Shown: positions 35,340 to 44,852, counted from the stretch's first letter. The stretch is DNA of 64,000 bases from Bdellovibrionales bacterium Ga0074137 (GCA_001464715.1 LNDT01000012.1:27300-91299); one strand, 5' to 3'. Translations and numbers: made by a program. Notes: generated from the letters alone by a model not told the origin.

Positions 35340-36389
35340 CTACCTCATTGAAGGAACATATTTCGCCATACATTTCCGCCCCAAAATGTAAGTTGCCGAT
35401 AGTAAGTTATGCTGCCGGCAATACACCCTAATATTGTCTTTGTTGGAGAGCCCACCCAAAGACACAGGTACCACATGGTCATATTCAAGTCCGTGCCGCG
35501 CTTCGCATCTTACGCCACTCTCGGTTCGGAACTCACAGCGACCGCCAGATTTCTTCCATGCATATCTCTTCACGAAAATTGATACCGAATCGGACGCAGA
35601 TGCGAATGCGGGTGTCGATGTCGGTGTTTGTGCCAGCGCCTGCGCGGAAGGTTCCTCGCCATCCTTTCCCGACAAAGGTTCATCTTTAGGTACTGCCTCT
35701 CTTTTCACCGCCGCTGGCGAAGGTGATCGAACGGTGATTTCGCCGTGCGATTTTCTAAGCACCGTCAGTTCTTTTGCTGCCATCCGGAGTAAGGCTTCCT
35801 TCAAATTCTGAGGGCGACCGGACAGCCGCCGAATTTCTTCGAAGACTTTCATTTCATCTTCAGTGAACTCAATCGTCACGCGCGTCGTACCGCGCGCGGT
35901 TTCACGCTGGACGACAGGCGTCACCGGAAGCGGCACCGAAAACTCTAAAGCCAAAGCTTTTTCTGTCTGACGTTTTGATTGCCCGCACAGTGAAAGCATC
36001 ACGTCTTTTCTTTTTTCGGGCGTCAATTTGGATTTAGCGAACTTTTCGTGATGACGGATCGTCGTGCGAGCTTGTGTCACGGCCGATAAGCTGAGCTCGC
36101 CAGTTTCTAATTTAGTTTCGATTTCTGGAGTTTCGCGCATCGCTCGCATGGCTTCGATTCGTCGGCAGGCAGCGGCTTCCGAATAGCGAAGCGCTTTCGT
36201 GCAGTACGCAAAGAGTGAAGGATACCCAAGTTCAGCAAAAGCTTGGCGGCGTTCAATCTCGCGGAGCAAGCGCAAAACTTCGATCGTAATTCTTCGTTCT
36301 TCTTTCGTGAGCTCGCCGATTTTGTGAACGAGCTCTTGATTCGTCAACGATCGGATTTCGTGCGCGGGAATATTCGCAGTCTTAGTCAT
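35340..36389 (-). CDS. HNH endonuclease
   Basis: Residues ~1-130 are helical and basic with a repeated Arg/Glu pattern (RRITIEVLRLLREIERRQAF, ALRYSEAAACRRIEAMRAMR). A Pro/Ser/Ala-rich linker follows, and the C-terminus is an HNH nuclease: CEFRTESGVRCEARHGLEYD, DHVVPVSLGG, NIRVYCRQHN, with Cys pairs and the DH/N/H catalytic residues. Proteins of this design recur in many copies in Bdellovibrio genomes. Whether it is a selfish element or a housekeeping nuclease is unknown. It is flanked by ~230- and ~375-bp gaps. Confidence 0.85.
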   Translation of the reverse strand: MTKTANIPAHEIRSLTNQELVHKIGELTKEERRITIEVLRLLREIERRQAFAELGYPSLFAYCTKALRYSEAAACRRIEAMRAMRETPEIETKLETGELSLSAVTQARTTIRHHEKFAKSKLTPEKRKDVMLSLCGQSKRQTEKALALEFSVPLPVTPVVQRETARGTTRVTIEFTEDEMKVFEEIRRLSGRPQNLKEALLRMAAKELTVLRKSHGEITVRSPSPAAVKREAVPKDEPLSGKDGEEPSAQALAQTPTSTPAFASASDSVSIFVKRYAWKKSGGRCEFRTESGVRCEARHGLEYDHVVPVSLGGLSNKDNIRVYCRQHNLLSATYILGRKCMAKYVPSMR

Positions 36390-36765
36390 GGGTTTCTCCT
36401 TTAGAAACTCACTCTACACCCGGATTTGGAATCGAAATTGAGGCCTCTCGCCGGCCTCTAGCGCAAACAAATTTTGAAGAGCGCACCGGCGAACCGCGCG
36501 ACCAATTTGAGAGCACAGTGAGGAGGGGACGCGTTCAGAAGCCGCCGCCTGGCGAAAATCGAAATGAAACAAATGCCGCGAACGAATTTGTTCAAACAGC
36601 TTGTCAACTTATGCTTCAAAGCAGCGCTCAGAAAACCACGCATTTTCGACGGATTCATTACTAACGATTTCCGAAACGGCTGAGAAGTCATCTCGTTTAC
36701 TTTTATGCACCAGTCGTGACGAATCGACTGTTCCCATCGATCTACCAAAATGCTATACTAAAGAA
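36390..36765. other. Gene-free stretch between the HNH gene and bolA
   Basis: This region holds no convincing gene. A 96-codon frame on the minus strand (36458-36748) has a composition unlike its neighbours. A weak inverted repeat GAGGCC/GGCCTC lies at 36440-36458. TATACT near 36753-36758, about 10 nt before bolA, could be a -10 element, but no good -35 is seen. Confidence 0.5.
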
Positions 36766-37086
36766 ATGGGCCCCATGGAAACGCGACTCAAAGACAAAAT
36801 CACAGCCGAACTGCGACCGACGTACCTCGAAATTCAAAACGAATCGCACACGCACTCGGTCCCGAAGAATTCGGAGACGCATTTTCGCGCAGTGATCGTG
36901 TCTGAGGCTTTTAGCGGCATTTCAAGAATCGAGCGTCAACGCCTGGTCTTAAAAACAATAGATGCAGAACTTAATTCTGGAGTCCACGCCTTCACGATGC
37001 GTTGTCTAGCGCCCGAGGAATGGTCCAAAGAACAATCTGAAAGTTTCGTCTCGCCGCCATGCCATGGCGGCTCCAAAAATAAATAG
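36766..37086 (+). CDS. bolA: BolA-family protein
   Basis: A 106-residue BolA domain: RLKDKITAELRPTYLEIQNE, then SHTHSVPKNSETHFRAVIVS and GISRIERQRLVLKTIDAELN, with the invariant metal-binding His region. BolA partners monothiol glutaredoxins in iron-sulfur handling and affects morphology. ATG 36766 is chosen over the longer frame; ATG 36775 is also possible. The C-terminal tail SPPCHGGSKNK is encoded by the first copy of a 30-bp tandem repeat, an unusual extension. Confidence 0.85.
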   Translation: MGPMETRLKDKITAELRPTYLEIQNESHTHSVPKNSETHFRAVIVSEAFSGISRIERQRLVLKTIDAELNSGVHAFTMRCLAPEEWSKEQSESFVSPPCHGGSKNK

Positions 37087-37115
37087 CCATGCCATGGTGG
37101 ATCTAAAAACAGATA
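37056..37115 (+). repeat. 30-bp tandem duplication at the bolA 3' end
   Basis: Two adjacent 30-bp units (37056-37085 and 37086-37115) agree at 25 of 30 positions, both beginning GCCATGCCATGG. The first unit encodes the end of BolA and ends at its stop codon; the second lies just after it. It looks like a local duplication that has begun to diverge. Confidence 0.8.
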
Positions 37116-37156
37116 GCCAATGAATCGCCCAGATCCAGGCGCCGCTTCGCCGACTC

Positions 37157-37618
37157 TTAGGCGTTCCCGGATTTATCCTCGAAAGCGCGGTCGGCCGCTG
37201 TCTCATCGGAAAGCTCATCAATTTGTTCTTTGAGCTGATTCAGCAAAGCGCGCGTCCGGCGCTTCATTTCGTCAGGGATTCCGGCTCCAGCGTTCTTGCG
37301 ACTTCGAGGCTCGTTCGCGTTCGCTGTGCCGCCATCGGCATTGACGGAATTATCGTCGCCCGGGGGAATTATCTGATCCCAGCTGTTCAGCGCGCTTTCA
37401 AGCTCGCCCAGAGTGTCTCTCAGTTTTCTGGAATTTTGTCGGTTTTTGGAGTCCTGAGAGCTGCTTCCCACGACGAAATTGTTGCGGGTCCGACTCGGTT
37501 TGACAAGGCGCTTTCTCAAGTCGCTCGAAGTTTCTACATCTTGAATCGCAAGCCATTCTAGAGCAGACTGCCCGGATTCACAGGAGACATCATCATGGCA
37601 CAGCCGACCACAGGGCAC
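37157..37618 (-). CDS. Hypothetical small charged protein
   Basis: Not recognised; existence is moderately likely. The product is hydrophilic with a helical C-terminus ([20 protein letters not shown]) and an Asn/Gly/Asp-rich middle. The frame begins with GTG at 37618, which overlaps the start of ettA by 24 nt on the other strand and lacks a clear Shine-Dalgarno. The true start may be farther downstream. Confidence 0.45.
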   Translation of the reverse strand: MPCGRLCHDDVSCESGQSALEWLAIQDVETSSDLRKRLVKPSRTRNNFVVGSSSQDSKNRQNSRKLRDTLGELESALNSWDQIIPPGDDNSVNADGGTANANEPRSRKNAGAGIPDEMKRRTRALLNQLKEQIDELSDETAADRAFEDKSGNA

Positions 37619-39283
37619 GAAATTATCTATACTATGAAGGGTGTCGGAAAAGTCTATCCTCCGAACCGCTGGGTTTTAAAGAATATCTATCTCTCTTATT
37701 TTTACGGCGCCAAAATCGGCGTCCTCGGTTTGAACGGCTCGGGAAAATCGTCGCTGTTAAAAATCATGGCGGGCACGGATCAAGATTTCGTCGGCGAAGC
37801 GTTTCCGGCGCGAGACTTTAAAGTCGGGTACCTCAAGCAAGAGCCCGAGCTCGACGAATCGAAAACGGTCAAAGAAAACGTCATGGAAGGCATGGGCGAA
37901 CTTCCAAAGCTTTTAAAAGAGTTCAACGAGATCTCTGAAAAGTTCGCAGAGGACATGTCGCCAGAAGCGATGGAAAAACTGATCGAGCGCCAAGGCGTCG
38001 TTCAGGAAAAGATCGAACAACAAGACGGCTGGGAGATCGATCAAAAACTTGAAAAAGCGATGGATGCTCTGAACTGTCCTCCAGGTGACTCGGCTGTAAC
38101 GAAACTCTCGGGCGGAGAAAAACGCCGCGTGGCTTTGTGCCGACTTCTTTTGTCGAAGCCCGATATTCTTCTTTTGGACGAGCCGACGAACCACTTGGAC
38201 GCTGAATCGGTCGCTTGGCTTGAGCGTTTTTTGGCGGAATTTCCAGGAACGGTCATTGCGGTGACGCACGATCGTTACTTCCTCGATAACGTCGCGGGTT
38301 GGATTCTTGAGCTTGATCGCGGTGAGGGGATTCCTTGGAAAGGGAACTACACATCGTGGCTTGAGCAAAAAGAAGCGCGACTTGCGGGCGAAGAGAAAGC
38401 ACAAGAAAAGCGCGCAAAGAACTTGGAAAAAGAGCTTGAGTGGGTTCGCATGAGCCCAAGGGCAAGGCAGGCGAAATCGAAAGCTCGTATTTCGAACTAC
38501 GAAAACCTCCTCAAAGAACCAACGCCCGAAAAGCTCGCCGATCTTCAAATCTACATTCCGCCAGGCCCACGTCTTGGCGACGTCGTTGTTGAAGCGGTCA
38601 ATGTTTCTAAATCCTATGGAGACAAAGTTCTGATCGACAATCTTTCATTCTCGCTTCCAAAAGGCGGGATTGTTGGGATTATCGGTCCCAACGGCGCAGG
38701 TAAAACGACTCTCTTTAGAATGATCACTGGCCAAGAGAAACCTGATTCGGGGGATTTCAAAGTCGGATCCACTGTGAAGCTCGCTTACGTGGATCAGTCG
38801 CGCGATAATTTGAACCCCAATAAATCAGTGTTCGAAGAAATCTCGGGCGGAAACGACCTCATGATGGTTGGAACAAAAGAGATGCCTTCACGGGCGTATG
38901 TTTCACGATTCAATTTCGCCGGCGACACTCAACAGAAAAAAGTAGGCGATCTTTCTGGTGGTGAAAGAAACCGCGTTCAAATGGCCAAGGTTCTTCAGAC
39001 CGGCGGAAACTTACTTCTGCTCGACGAGCCGACCAACGATCTCGACGTCAACACCATGCGTGCGCTTGAAGAGGCTTTGCTAGAATTCGGTGGCTGCGCG
39101 GTTGTGATTTCCCACGATCGTTGGTTCTTGGACCGCATTTGTACACACATCATGGCGTTTGAAGGCGAAGGTGTTGTAAACTTCTTTGCTGGTAACTTCA
39201 CCGAGTACGAAGAAGACCGTAAAAAGCGTCTCGGCGATGCGGCTCTTCAGCCAAAGCGCTTTAAGTACAAAAAAATTCAGTGA
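37595..39283 (+). CDS. ettA: Energy-dependent translational throttle protein EttA (ABC-F)
   Basis: ABC-F ATPase with two nucleotide-binding domains: [16 protein letters not shown] and [19 protein letters not shown] with [14 protein letters not shown] in the first, and [16 protein letters not shown] with [16 protein letters not shown] and [10 protein letters not shown] in the second. The first 20 residues, the length of 562 and the linker are as in EttA, which binds the ribosomal E site and gates the first peptide bonds by ATP level. AGGAG lies 8 nt upstream of ATG. Confidence 0.96.
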   Translation: MAQPTTGHEIIYTMKGVGKVYPPNRWVLKNIYLSYFYGAKIGVLGLNGSGKSSLLKIMAGTDQDFVGEAFPARDFKVGYLKQEPELDESKTVKENVMEGMGELPKLLKEFNEISEKFAEDMSPEAMEKLIERQGVVQEKIEQQDGWEIDQKLEKAMDALNCPPGDSAVTKLSGGEKRRVALCRLLLSKPDILLLDEPTNHLDAESVAWLERFLAEFPGTVIAVTHDRYFLDNVAGWILELDRGEGIPWKGNYTSWLEQKEARLAGEEKAQEKRAKNLEKELEWVRMSPRARQAKSKARISNYENLLKEPTPEKLADLQIYIPPGPRLGDVVVEAVNVSKSYGDKVLIDNLSFSLPKGGIVGIIGPNGAGKTTLFRMITGQEKPDSGDFKVGSTVKLAYVDQSRDNLNPNKSVFEEISGGNDLMMVGTKEMPSRAYVSRFNFAGDTQQKKVGDLSGGERNRVQMAKVLQTGGNLLLLDEPTNDLDVNTMRALEEALLEFGGCAVVISHDRWFLDRICTHIMAFEGEGVVNFFAGNFTEYEEDRKKRLGDAALQPKRFKYKKIQ

Positions 39284-39293
39284 TTGCTCAGAC

Positions 39294-39333
39294 AAAAACG
39301 TCCCGAAAGTGCCGGCCTTAGGCGGCCTTCGGG
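39294..39333 (-). terminator. Terminator of the J-domain gene
   Basis: Read on the minus strand, arms CCCGAA and TTCGGG with an inner GCCG/CGGC stem surround the TAA stop of the J-domain gene and are followed by a T run (39294-39298). It may also serve the convergent ettA transcript. Confidence 0.55.
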
Positions 39334-39923
39334 CTCGCCGCAATTTCTTCGGCCAAAATCGAAAACGCTTCGGCGGCATCCAAAAAGTTTTGGTGGGCTC
39401 GAGCCCGGTCGCCCTCGGGGTGGCGGTCGGGGTGAAGGGTCAAAAGAACGCGGCGTCGTTCGCGCTTTAAAGAGTCTCGCGTAAGCCCACTTCCGACTTG
39501 GTCCGCCTTTAAGAACTTTGCTCCGGTTTTGCACACAAGTGTGAAGGCGATCTCGGCGCGGATTGACTGAAACTGAGGCTTCGCTTCCTGCGGCGTCGAA
39601 GTGCTTAAGATATTTTGTACATCGGTTTCTTTAAATCGAGGCGATGCGCCATGGCTCGAAGCGATGGCAAGTCGACCGTAAGAACTGTCCGAAGCGTGGT
39701 CGTTCGACTCTTGAGCCCGTGCCATACGAGCTCGAAACCCAATCATTTTTGAAACGAGATCATCGTAAGCGACGGGTGGGGGCGGAAGCGGCCGATCAAA
39801 GATATCGTCTGAGGGTTCCGACGGATCGACTGGTTCATGGCTTGCTTCAAATTCGCGGCGCACATCATCGATCAAGCGATCGATGAGAACGTCGAAGAAT
39901 GTTGAAGAGTCTTGTTTCGCCAT
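39318..39923 (-). CDS. J-domain (DnaJ-like) protein
   Basis: The C-terminal ~70 residues (LKRERRRVLLTLHPDRHPEG, then HQNFLDAAEAFSILA) form a J domain with the HPD motif that stimulates Hsp70 ATPase. The first ~130 residues are acidic, Pro-rich and largely disordered, with no Gly/Phe or zinc-finger region, so it is a type III DnaJ protein. The gene is convergent with ettA. Confidence 0.78.
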   Translation of the reverse strand: MAKQDSSTFFDVLIDRLIDDVRREFEASHEPVDPSEPSDDIFDRPLPPPPVAYDDLVSKMIGFRARMARAQESNDHASDSSYGRLAIASSHGASPRFKETDVQNILSTSTPQEAKPQFQSIRAEIAFTLVCKTGAKFLKADQVGSGLTRDSLKRERRRVLLTLHPDRHPEGDRARAHQNFLDAAEAFSILAEEIAASPKAA

Positions 39924-40007
39924 GCCTCTTTAGCGGATCTTTTTGAGACACTCTGAAGGCCAGTTTCCCCTTGAGAAGCTAGGCTTCTTGAGCCTAGGCT
40001 TTGGTGG

Positions 40008-41270
40008 GTGAGCGAACAGAAAAACAAAAGTCGCTGGATTTGGTCTGTGCTCGCCGCGTGGGCGAGCCTCTTTGCTTTAGGCCTGGTCGATAACGCTCGC
40101 GGCCCGATTTTCCCCGACATATTAAAAGACTTTGGTCTCTCCGACACCAAGGGGAGTTTCTTTTTTTTCGCAGCGTCGCTGGCGTCGCTCACGCACAACC
40201 TGATCTTTCACCGCTTCCTCTCTCACGCACGGCCGGTGCGCTTGGTGGGCGTCTACACATTGATCATGGGTGCGGGCGCGGCCCTTATGTCATTAGCTCA
40301 GACGTATGAGTTGATACTCACGGCGGCCAGCCTCTTCGGAGTTGGTGTCGGTGGCCTGGGAGTCGGAATGAATGCGGCCGTGCAGGCTGCGCCAGCGGCT
40401 TACCGGGGTCGCGCCCTTGGAATTCTTCATTCTATGTATGGAGTCTCGTCGCTTCTTGCGCCGCTGATTGTTTCAGAATTTGTGTCGTCTGGCTGGAGAA
40501 ATGTCCTTTTAGCTCTCAGTGCACCGTCCTTTCTGGTCGGTGCCGTGGTGCTTTATCGATCCATCATAAGTCCCGTTGAATCTTTGAAGCCCGCACGCGG
40601 CCTTCCTCAGTCGCGCATCGTAAAGCCAGCGCTAGAAATTCTAGACGCCCCCGATTCTCCTGCGAAATCACCGAAGGTGTGGACAACTCAGCAGCAGCGG
40701 GCGACGTGGTTTGCGGCGGCACTTGTCGCTCTTTTGGTTATTGCCGAAATCTCGATTTCGAGCCGATTGGTTTTACTAGCGCGGCGCGACTGGGGAATTT
40801 CGGCGGAAAGTGTCGGGCATTGGTTGGCCGCATATTTTGCGGCCATGACGTTCTCGCGATTGGCGTTGGGCCTGTTTAAATTCCGTCTTTCACCGCGCCG
40901 GATTCTCTTTTTCGCGATGGGATTTGGATTTCCATTTTTGCTTTTCGCCTTCCTTCCTTTGGGGCTTCCCAGCGAGATTCGACTGACGGCTTTGATCGGT
41001 TTCGGTATTCCCATAGCTATGGGCTATCCTCTTGCAATGACTCGATTTGCAGAAGTTTTCGAGGGGCGCACCCAAGCCGTGACGTCGCTGTGTCTTATCT
41101 TCCAGTCGGCGGGCGCGATGGCGATGCACTTTACCCTAGGGTGGGGGGCCGATATTTATGGTCTTCCGCTGATCCTTGGAGTGGTTTCTTGCGGCGCTTT
41201 ACTAGGGGCTTTTGTCTCTTTTTGGGCGATGGAGAGGGCTGTTCTTAGGGGGGAAAGTGCTATCCCCTAG
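40008..41270 (+). CDS. Major facilitator superfamily transporter
   Basis: A 420-residue protein with about 12 membrane helices and a central hydrophilic loop (residues ~190-225). The N-terminal WASLFALGLVDNARGPIFP and the GLGVGMNAAVQAAPAAYRGR region fit a drug/sugar-type MFS carrier. Substrate is unknown. GTG 40008 start. The gene stands alone between the J-domain gene (divergent) and the SWIB gene. Confidence 0.88.
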   Translation: MSEQKNKSRWIWSVLAAWASLFALGLVDNARGPIFPDILKDFGLSDTKGSFFFFAASLASLTHNLIFHRFLSHARPVRLVGVYTLIMGAGAALMSLAQTYELILTAASLFGVGVGGLGVGMNAAVQAAPAAYRGRALGILHSMYGVSSLLAPLIVSEFVSSGWRNVLLALSAPSFLVGAVVLYRSIISPVESLKPARGLPQSRIVKPALEILDAPDSPAKSPKVWTTQQQRATWFAAALVALLVIAEISISSRLVLLARRDWGISAESVGHWLAAYFAAMTFSRLALGLFKFRLSPRRILFFAMGFGFPFLLFAFLPLGLPSEIRLTALIGFGIPIAMGYPLAMTRFAEVFEGRTQAVTSLCLIFQSAGAMAMHFTLGWGADIYGLPLILGVVSCGALLGAFVSFWAMERAVLRGESAIP

Positions 41271-41361
41271 GGAGAATTCGAAAAAAAACCGCATTTTTCT
41301 TTGGACAAGACGGTTTAAGTCAGCTGATCATTCGTTGTGTACGCAAGAGTTCGATAAACAA

Positions 41362-41394
41362 TCGTCGCGGTCACTGAAAGACCACAAGCGACGA
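41362..41394 (+). promoter_or_regulatory. 5'-leader hairpin before the SWIB gene
   Basis: TCGTCGC (41362-41368) pairs with GCGACGA (41388-41394); inside, GGTC pairs with GACC around ACTGAAA, leaving an ACAA bulge. This 11-bp stem ends just before the AAGGAG of the SWIB gene and may affect mRNA stability or translation. The function is inferred. Confidence 0.45.
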
Positions 41395-41413
41395 AACTAA
41401 GGAGATAGTCACG

Positions 41414-41797
41414 ATGGCTAAGAAAAAAGCTACGAAGAAAGCTGCGAAGAAAGCGACAAAAAAAGTCGCTAAGAAAACAACTGCAAAAAAAGCCGCTCCA
41501 AAAAAAGCTGCTAAAGCTGCAGGCGCGAAAACAAAGCGCAAGCCAAACGCAGCCTTCATGGCTCCTTTGAACCCAAGCGCTCTCCTTGCAGAGATCGTTG
41601 GTTCGAAGCCAATCCCACGTCCACAAGTTGCTAAAAAAATGTGGGAGTACATCCACAAGCATGGTCTTCAGGACAAAGTTAACCGTCGCATGATCCATGC
41701 TGACGACAAATTGAAGCCAATCTTCGGCGGCAAAAAGTCAGTTACTATGTTCGAGCTCACGAAGTACGCTTCGAAGCACCTCACAAAAATCCCGTAG
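41414..41797 (+). CDS. Histone-like Lys/Ala-rich SWIB-domain protein
   Basis: The first ~42 residues are built of KKA/TKK/AAK repeats like a histone H1 tail. Residues ~48-127 are a SWIB/MDM2 domain (FMAPLNPSALLAEIVGSKP, QVAKKMWEYIHKHGLQDKVN, DDKLKPIFGGKKSVTMFEL). Such proteins are known from chlamydiae and some other bacteria and are thought to act in chromatin, by inference. AAGGAG lies 9 nt upstream. A strong terminator follows, and codon use is biased to optimal codons, consistent with high expression. Confidence 0.92.
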   Translation: MAKKKATKKAAKKATKKVAKKTTAKKAAPKKAAKAAGAKTKRKPNAAFMAPLNPSALLAEIVGSKPIPRPQVAKKMWEYIHKHGLQDKVNRRMIHADDKLKPIFGGKKSVTMFELTKYASKHLTKIP

Positions 41798-41857
41798 GAT
41801 TTTCGTGAACATGTGAGCCGAGGGCTCGGTCAATTCTGAGTCCTCGTTGAACAAAAC

Positions 41858-41896
41858 AAACCCCCTCCTCGAAAGAGTTGGGGGTTTTGTTTTTTC
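41858..41896 (+). terminator. Intrinsic terminator of the SWIB gene
   Basis: AAACCCCC (41858-41865) pairs with GGGGGTTT (41880-41887), with an inner CTC/GAG pair closing a GAAA tetraloop, followed by TTGTTTTTT. It is a strong Rho-independent terminator and is convergent with the lipoprotein gene, so it may work both ways. Confidence 0.88.
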
Positions 41897-41904
41897 TGAT
41901 TGAG

Positions 41905-42186
41905 TTAGTTACTTGCGGTTTCGCCCGCAGGGCACGAGTAAGCGACACCTGTGTGATTCGAAGTCTGAACGAGCGTGTTGCCCCCGACGTCGGCCGTGTT
42001 GTTTCGAAGTACGTTCATGCTCTCCTGCGGAAGACCCCAGCCGGTGATCGTGACGGTGACGGGTCCGAGATTTTTGCAGCTCGATTCCACTGAAGTCGCT
42101 ACAGTGACTTTTTCGCCATTATTGCTCAGAGTAGCACAGCCGGACATTGCCACTGCGCAAACGCTCAATCCGATCCAGATTTTCAT
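41905..42186 (-). CDS. Small lipoprotein (DUF4156-like)
   Basis: A 93-residue lipoprotein. The signal MKIWIGLSVCAVAMSGC ends in a lipobox with the Cys at residue 17. The mature part (SCKNLGPVTVTITGW, then LRNNTADVGGNTLVQT) resembles the DUF4156 family, of unknown function. AAGGAG lies ~5 nt before ATG 42186. It probably sits in the outer membrane. Confidence 0.82.
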   Translation of the reverse strand: MKIWIGLSVCAVAMSGCATLSNNGEKVTVATSVESSCKNLGPVTVTITGWGLPQESMNVLRNNTADVGGNTLVQTSNHTGVAYSCPAGETASN

Positions 42187-42339
42187 GAGTTCTCCTTGGG
42201 ACCTAAGTTTAAGAGGGGGAACTATAGTTCGCTTTATTGACAATCACCATGCCGGTATAAAAAGGAGAGTGTTGTCGATGATGTGGACATTCCAGGTTCA
42301 GCTGGCCAGTTCATGACGGGTCGTGCTAAGCTGTCGGCC

Positions 42340-43095
42340 ATGACGGTTAAGACCAAAGACGAAATATTGAAGATGGCAAAAGTGTGCAAGCTGGCCGCGC
42401 GCTGTCTTGAGCATACGGGCAAATTTGTGAGAGCCGGCATCACGACCGACGAGCTCGATAAGATCGCCAATGACTGGGGTCTCTCGCATGGAGCTAAAGC
42501 CGCACCCTTGGGCTATAAGGGCTATCCAAAATCAATCTGTACTTCGGTCAACCACGTGATCTGTCATGGTGTGCCCGGAAGCGAAGTTTTAAAGGACGGC
42601 GACATCGTCAATGTCGATGTGACTTTGCTTTTGGATGGGTTTCATGGCGACACGTCGTACACATTTTTCGTCGGTGAAGTCTCTGAGCGCGCTAAAAAAG
42701 TGACCGAGATCGCTAAACGCGCGATGGAAAAAGGAATCGAAGCCATCACTCCTTTCGGAACCACGGGCGACATCGGATTTGCGATCAATAAGTTTACGAC
42801 CAAAAGTGGATTCTTTGTCGTGGAAGAAATCGGCGGGCATGGGATAGGTCGTGTTTTTCACGAGGATCCCTTTGTTCCATCTTTTGGCAAAAAGGGTCGC
42901 GGTGATCGGCTTCTTCCCGGCGGGTGCATTACGGTCGAACCTATGGTCAATGAAACCGATGCGGACATGATCGACCACGCGATCCCTAATTCCTCAATTC
43001 AGTGGTACACCACAGCGGATAAGACACTCTCAGCTCAGTTCGAGCACACGGTGCTTATCACTGAAAAGGGCCCTGAGATTCTTACGGTTCCATAA
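42340..43095 (+). CDS. map: Methionine aminopeptidase
   Basis: Type I methionyl aminopeptidase (251 residues), which removes N-terminal Met from nascent proteins. Metal ligands are visible: NVDVTLLLDGFHGDTSYTF (two Asp), GGHGIGRVFHE (His), ITVEPMVN (Glu) and QFEHTVLI (Glu). ATG 42340 fits the family N-terminus; longer starts exist at 42313 and 42283. The gene stands alone before ahcY. Confidence 0.96.
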   Translation: MTVKTKDEILKMAKVCKLAARCLEHTGKFVRAGITTDELDKIANDWGLSHGAKAAPLGYKGYPKSICTSVNHVICHGVPGSEVLKDGDIVNVDVTLLLDGFHGDTSYTFFVGEVSERAKKVTEIAKRAMEKGIEAITPFGTTGDIGFAINKFTTKSGFFVVEEIGGHGIGRVFHEDPFVPSFGKKGRGDRLLPGGCITVEPMVNETDADMIDHAIPNSSIQWYTTADKTLSAQFEHTVLITEKGPEILTVP

Positions 43096-43233
43096 GAACT
43101 TAACAGCTTAAGACGTCGGTCCTCCTTGTTGACCATCGGAACTGGGTCTGATTAGGTCTAGCTTCTAAGCAATGACAATGACGAGATCGGCCACGTAGAG
43201 TCCGACCTCGACCGCAATAAAGGACTTACCAGA

Positions 43234-44622
43234 ATGGCATTTGATGCAGGATCAAACATGAAATCATATCTCTCGACCGCTCCGAAGACGAAAGATGGCA
43301 AAGCTGATTACCGCGTCGTGAAAGCGGCGATGGAAGACTCGAAAGTTTTCGAAGAGCTGGCACGTTGGGGTCGTGAAGAGATTCGTCTCGCTGAAACTGA
43401 AATGCCGGGCCTCATGGCTCTTCGTGAAGAGTACGGCGCGAAGAAACCTTTGAAAGGCGCACGCATCACAGGCTGCCTTCATATGACGATTCAGACAGCT
43501 GTCTTGATCGAGACACTTGTCGAGCTTGGTGCCCGCGTTCGTTGGTCGAGCTGCAATATCTTCTCGACGCAAGATCATGCAGCGGTCGCAATCGCTGCGG
43601 CAGGTATTCCTGTTTTTGCTTGGAAAGGTGAAACAGAGGACGAGTACAACTGGTGTGTTGATCAGTCGATCGCTGGCTGGGGAGCAGAAGGTTACGACCT
43701 CATCCTCGATGACGGTGGCGATCTCACGAACATGATGCACGAAGAGCGTTTCGCAGGAATGCTGAAGCAGCTCATCGGTATCTCTGAAGAGACAACGACA
43801 GGCGTTCACAACGTTGAAAAGATGCACGCTAAAGGCCTCTTGAAGCTTCCTGTTATCAACGTGAATGACTCGGTCACGAAGACGAAGTTTGACAATCTTT
43901 ACGGCTGCCGCGAATCACTTGCAGACGGTATCAAGCGAGCAACCGACGTGATGATTGCTGGAAAAATCGTCGTCATTGCTGGCTACGGAGACGTGGGTAA
44001 AGGCTGCGCACACTCGATGAAGTCTTACGGAGCTCGCGTATTGATCACAGAAATCGATCCTATCTGCGCCCTTCAGGCGGCGATGGAAGGTTTCGAAGTA
44101 ACGACAATGGAAGAAGCTGCGAAAACAGCCGACATTTTCGTAACAACAACAGGCTGCTGCGACATCATCACTGAGACACACTTCTCGCTCATGAAGCACC
44201 GAGCGATCGTTTGCAATATCGGTCACTTCGACATCGAAATCGACATGGCTTGGCTGAACAAAAATTCGCAAGCTCGCGAAGTAAAGCCTCAGGTTGATAT
44301 CCACACGTTGAAAAACGGAAACGAAGTCATCGTTCTCGCAAAAGGTCGCCTTGTGAACCTTGGCTGCGCAACCGGTCACCCTTCGTTTGTTATGTCGACG
44401 TCGTTCACAAACCAGGTTCTGGCTCAGATGGAGCTTTGGATGAACCGCGACAAGTACAAAACTGTTGCCGTTTACCGCCTGTCAAAAGAGCTCGACGAAA
44501 AAGTAGCGCGTCTTCACCTTGGAAAAATCGGCGTGAAGCTCACAACACTTTCCGACAAGCAGTCGAAGTACTTGGGTATGGAGAAGGCTGGACCGTACAA
44601 GCCCGAACATTATCGATACTAG
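43234..44622 (+). CDS. ahcY: S-adenosylhomocysteinase
   Basis: Hydrolyses S-adenosylhomocysteine to adenosine and homocysteine to keep the methylation cycle going. [38 protein letters not shown] and [20 protein letters not shown] (NAD loop) are clear, and the C-terminus [16 protein letters not shown] is the conserved ending. The length of 462 is normal. Codon use looks optimised. No SAH riboswitch was seen upstream. The stop codon lies inside a long hairpin (44619-44678). Confidence 0.97.
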   Translation: MAFDAGSNMKSYLSTAPKTKDGKADYRVVKAAMEDSKVFEELARWGREEIRLAETEMPGLMALREEYGAKKPLKGARITGCLHMTIQTAVLIETLVELGARVRWSSCNIFSTQDHAAVAIAAAGIPVFAWKGETEDEYNWCVDQSIAGWGAEGYDLILDDGGDLTNMMHEERFAGMLKQLIGISEETTTGVHNVEKMHAKGLLKLPVINVNDSVTKTKFDNLYGCRESLADGIKRATDVMIAGKIVVIAGYGDVGKGCAHSMKSYGARVLITEIDPICALQAAMEGFEVTTMEEAAKTADIFVTTTGCCDIITETHFSLMKHRAIVCNIGHFDIEIDMAWLNKNSQAREVKPQVDIHTLKNGNEVIVLAKGRLVNLGCATGHPSFVMSTSFTNQVLAQMELWMNRDKYKTVAVYRLSKELDEKVARLHLGKIGVKLTTLSDKQSKYLGMEKAGPYKPEHYRY

Positions 44623-44678
44623 AGCCAGTTCTTTTTGAACGCCTGCGAGTACGCAGAGGTTCAAAAAGAAGGCTCTAG
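44619..44678 (+). other. Long hairpin overlapping the ahcY stop codon
   Basis: An 8-bp outer stem (CTAGAGCC/GGCTCTAG), a 12-bp stem (TTCTTTTTGAAC/GTTCAAAAAGAA) and a 5-bp stem (CTGCG/CGCAG) capped by AGTA give 25 bp in 60 nt, broken only by a 2-nt bulge and a 2x2 internal loop. No T run follows, so it is not a typical terminator. It may be an mRNA 3'-protecting or processing structure. Confidence 0.75.
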
Positions 44679-44730
44679 ATCTCTTCCTGGGGAAGCAATC
44701 GGGCTGAGTCTGATTTGTCCCTGGGATATT

Positions 44731-44768
44731 AAAAGCGCTGGGCTTTTGCCCCGGCGCTTTTTTCTTTT
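44731..44768 (+). terminator. Intrinsic terminator of ahcY
   Basis: AAAAGCGC (44731-44738) pairs with GCGCTTTT near 44754-44761, with an inner GGGC/GCCC stem and a TTTT loop, followed by a long T-rich tract. It is a strong Rho-independent terminator 108 nt past the ahcY stop. Confidence 0.88.
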
Positions 44769-44852
44769 TGGGGCTTGGAGTGGACAGGGGTTTTCGCCAA
44801 GGTTGCTCGCATCCATTCGCAAACTCATCGTCTCAGGAAAAAGTCGTTGAAC

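Noticed and set aside
35154..35351. Small plus-strand ORFs between the M23 and HNH genes
   Set aside because: No Shine-Dalgarno, no recognisable domain and an atypical amino-acid mix.
36458..36748. Minus-strand ORF of 96 codons
   Set aside because: Composition (Cys/Ser/Arg-rich) and lack of Shine-Dalgarno suggest it is non-coding.
43096..43233. SAH riboswitch before ahcY
   Set aside because: The leader shows none of the conserved paired elements of the SAH riboswitch; only a weak CTTAA/TTAAG repeat near 43097-43112.
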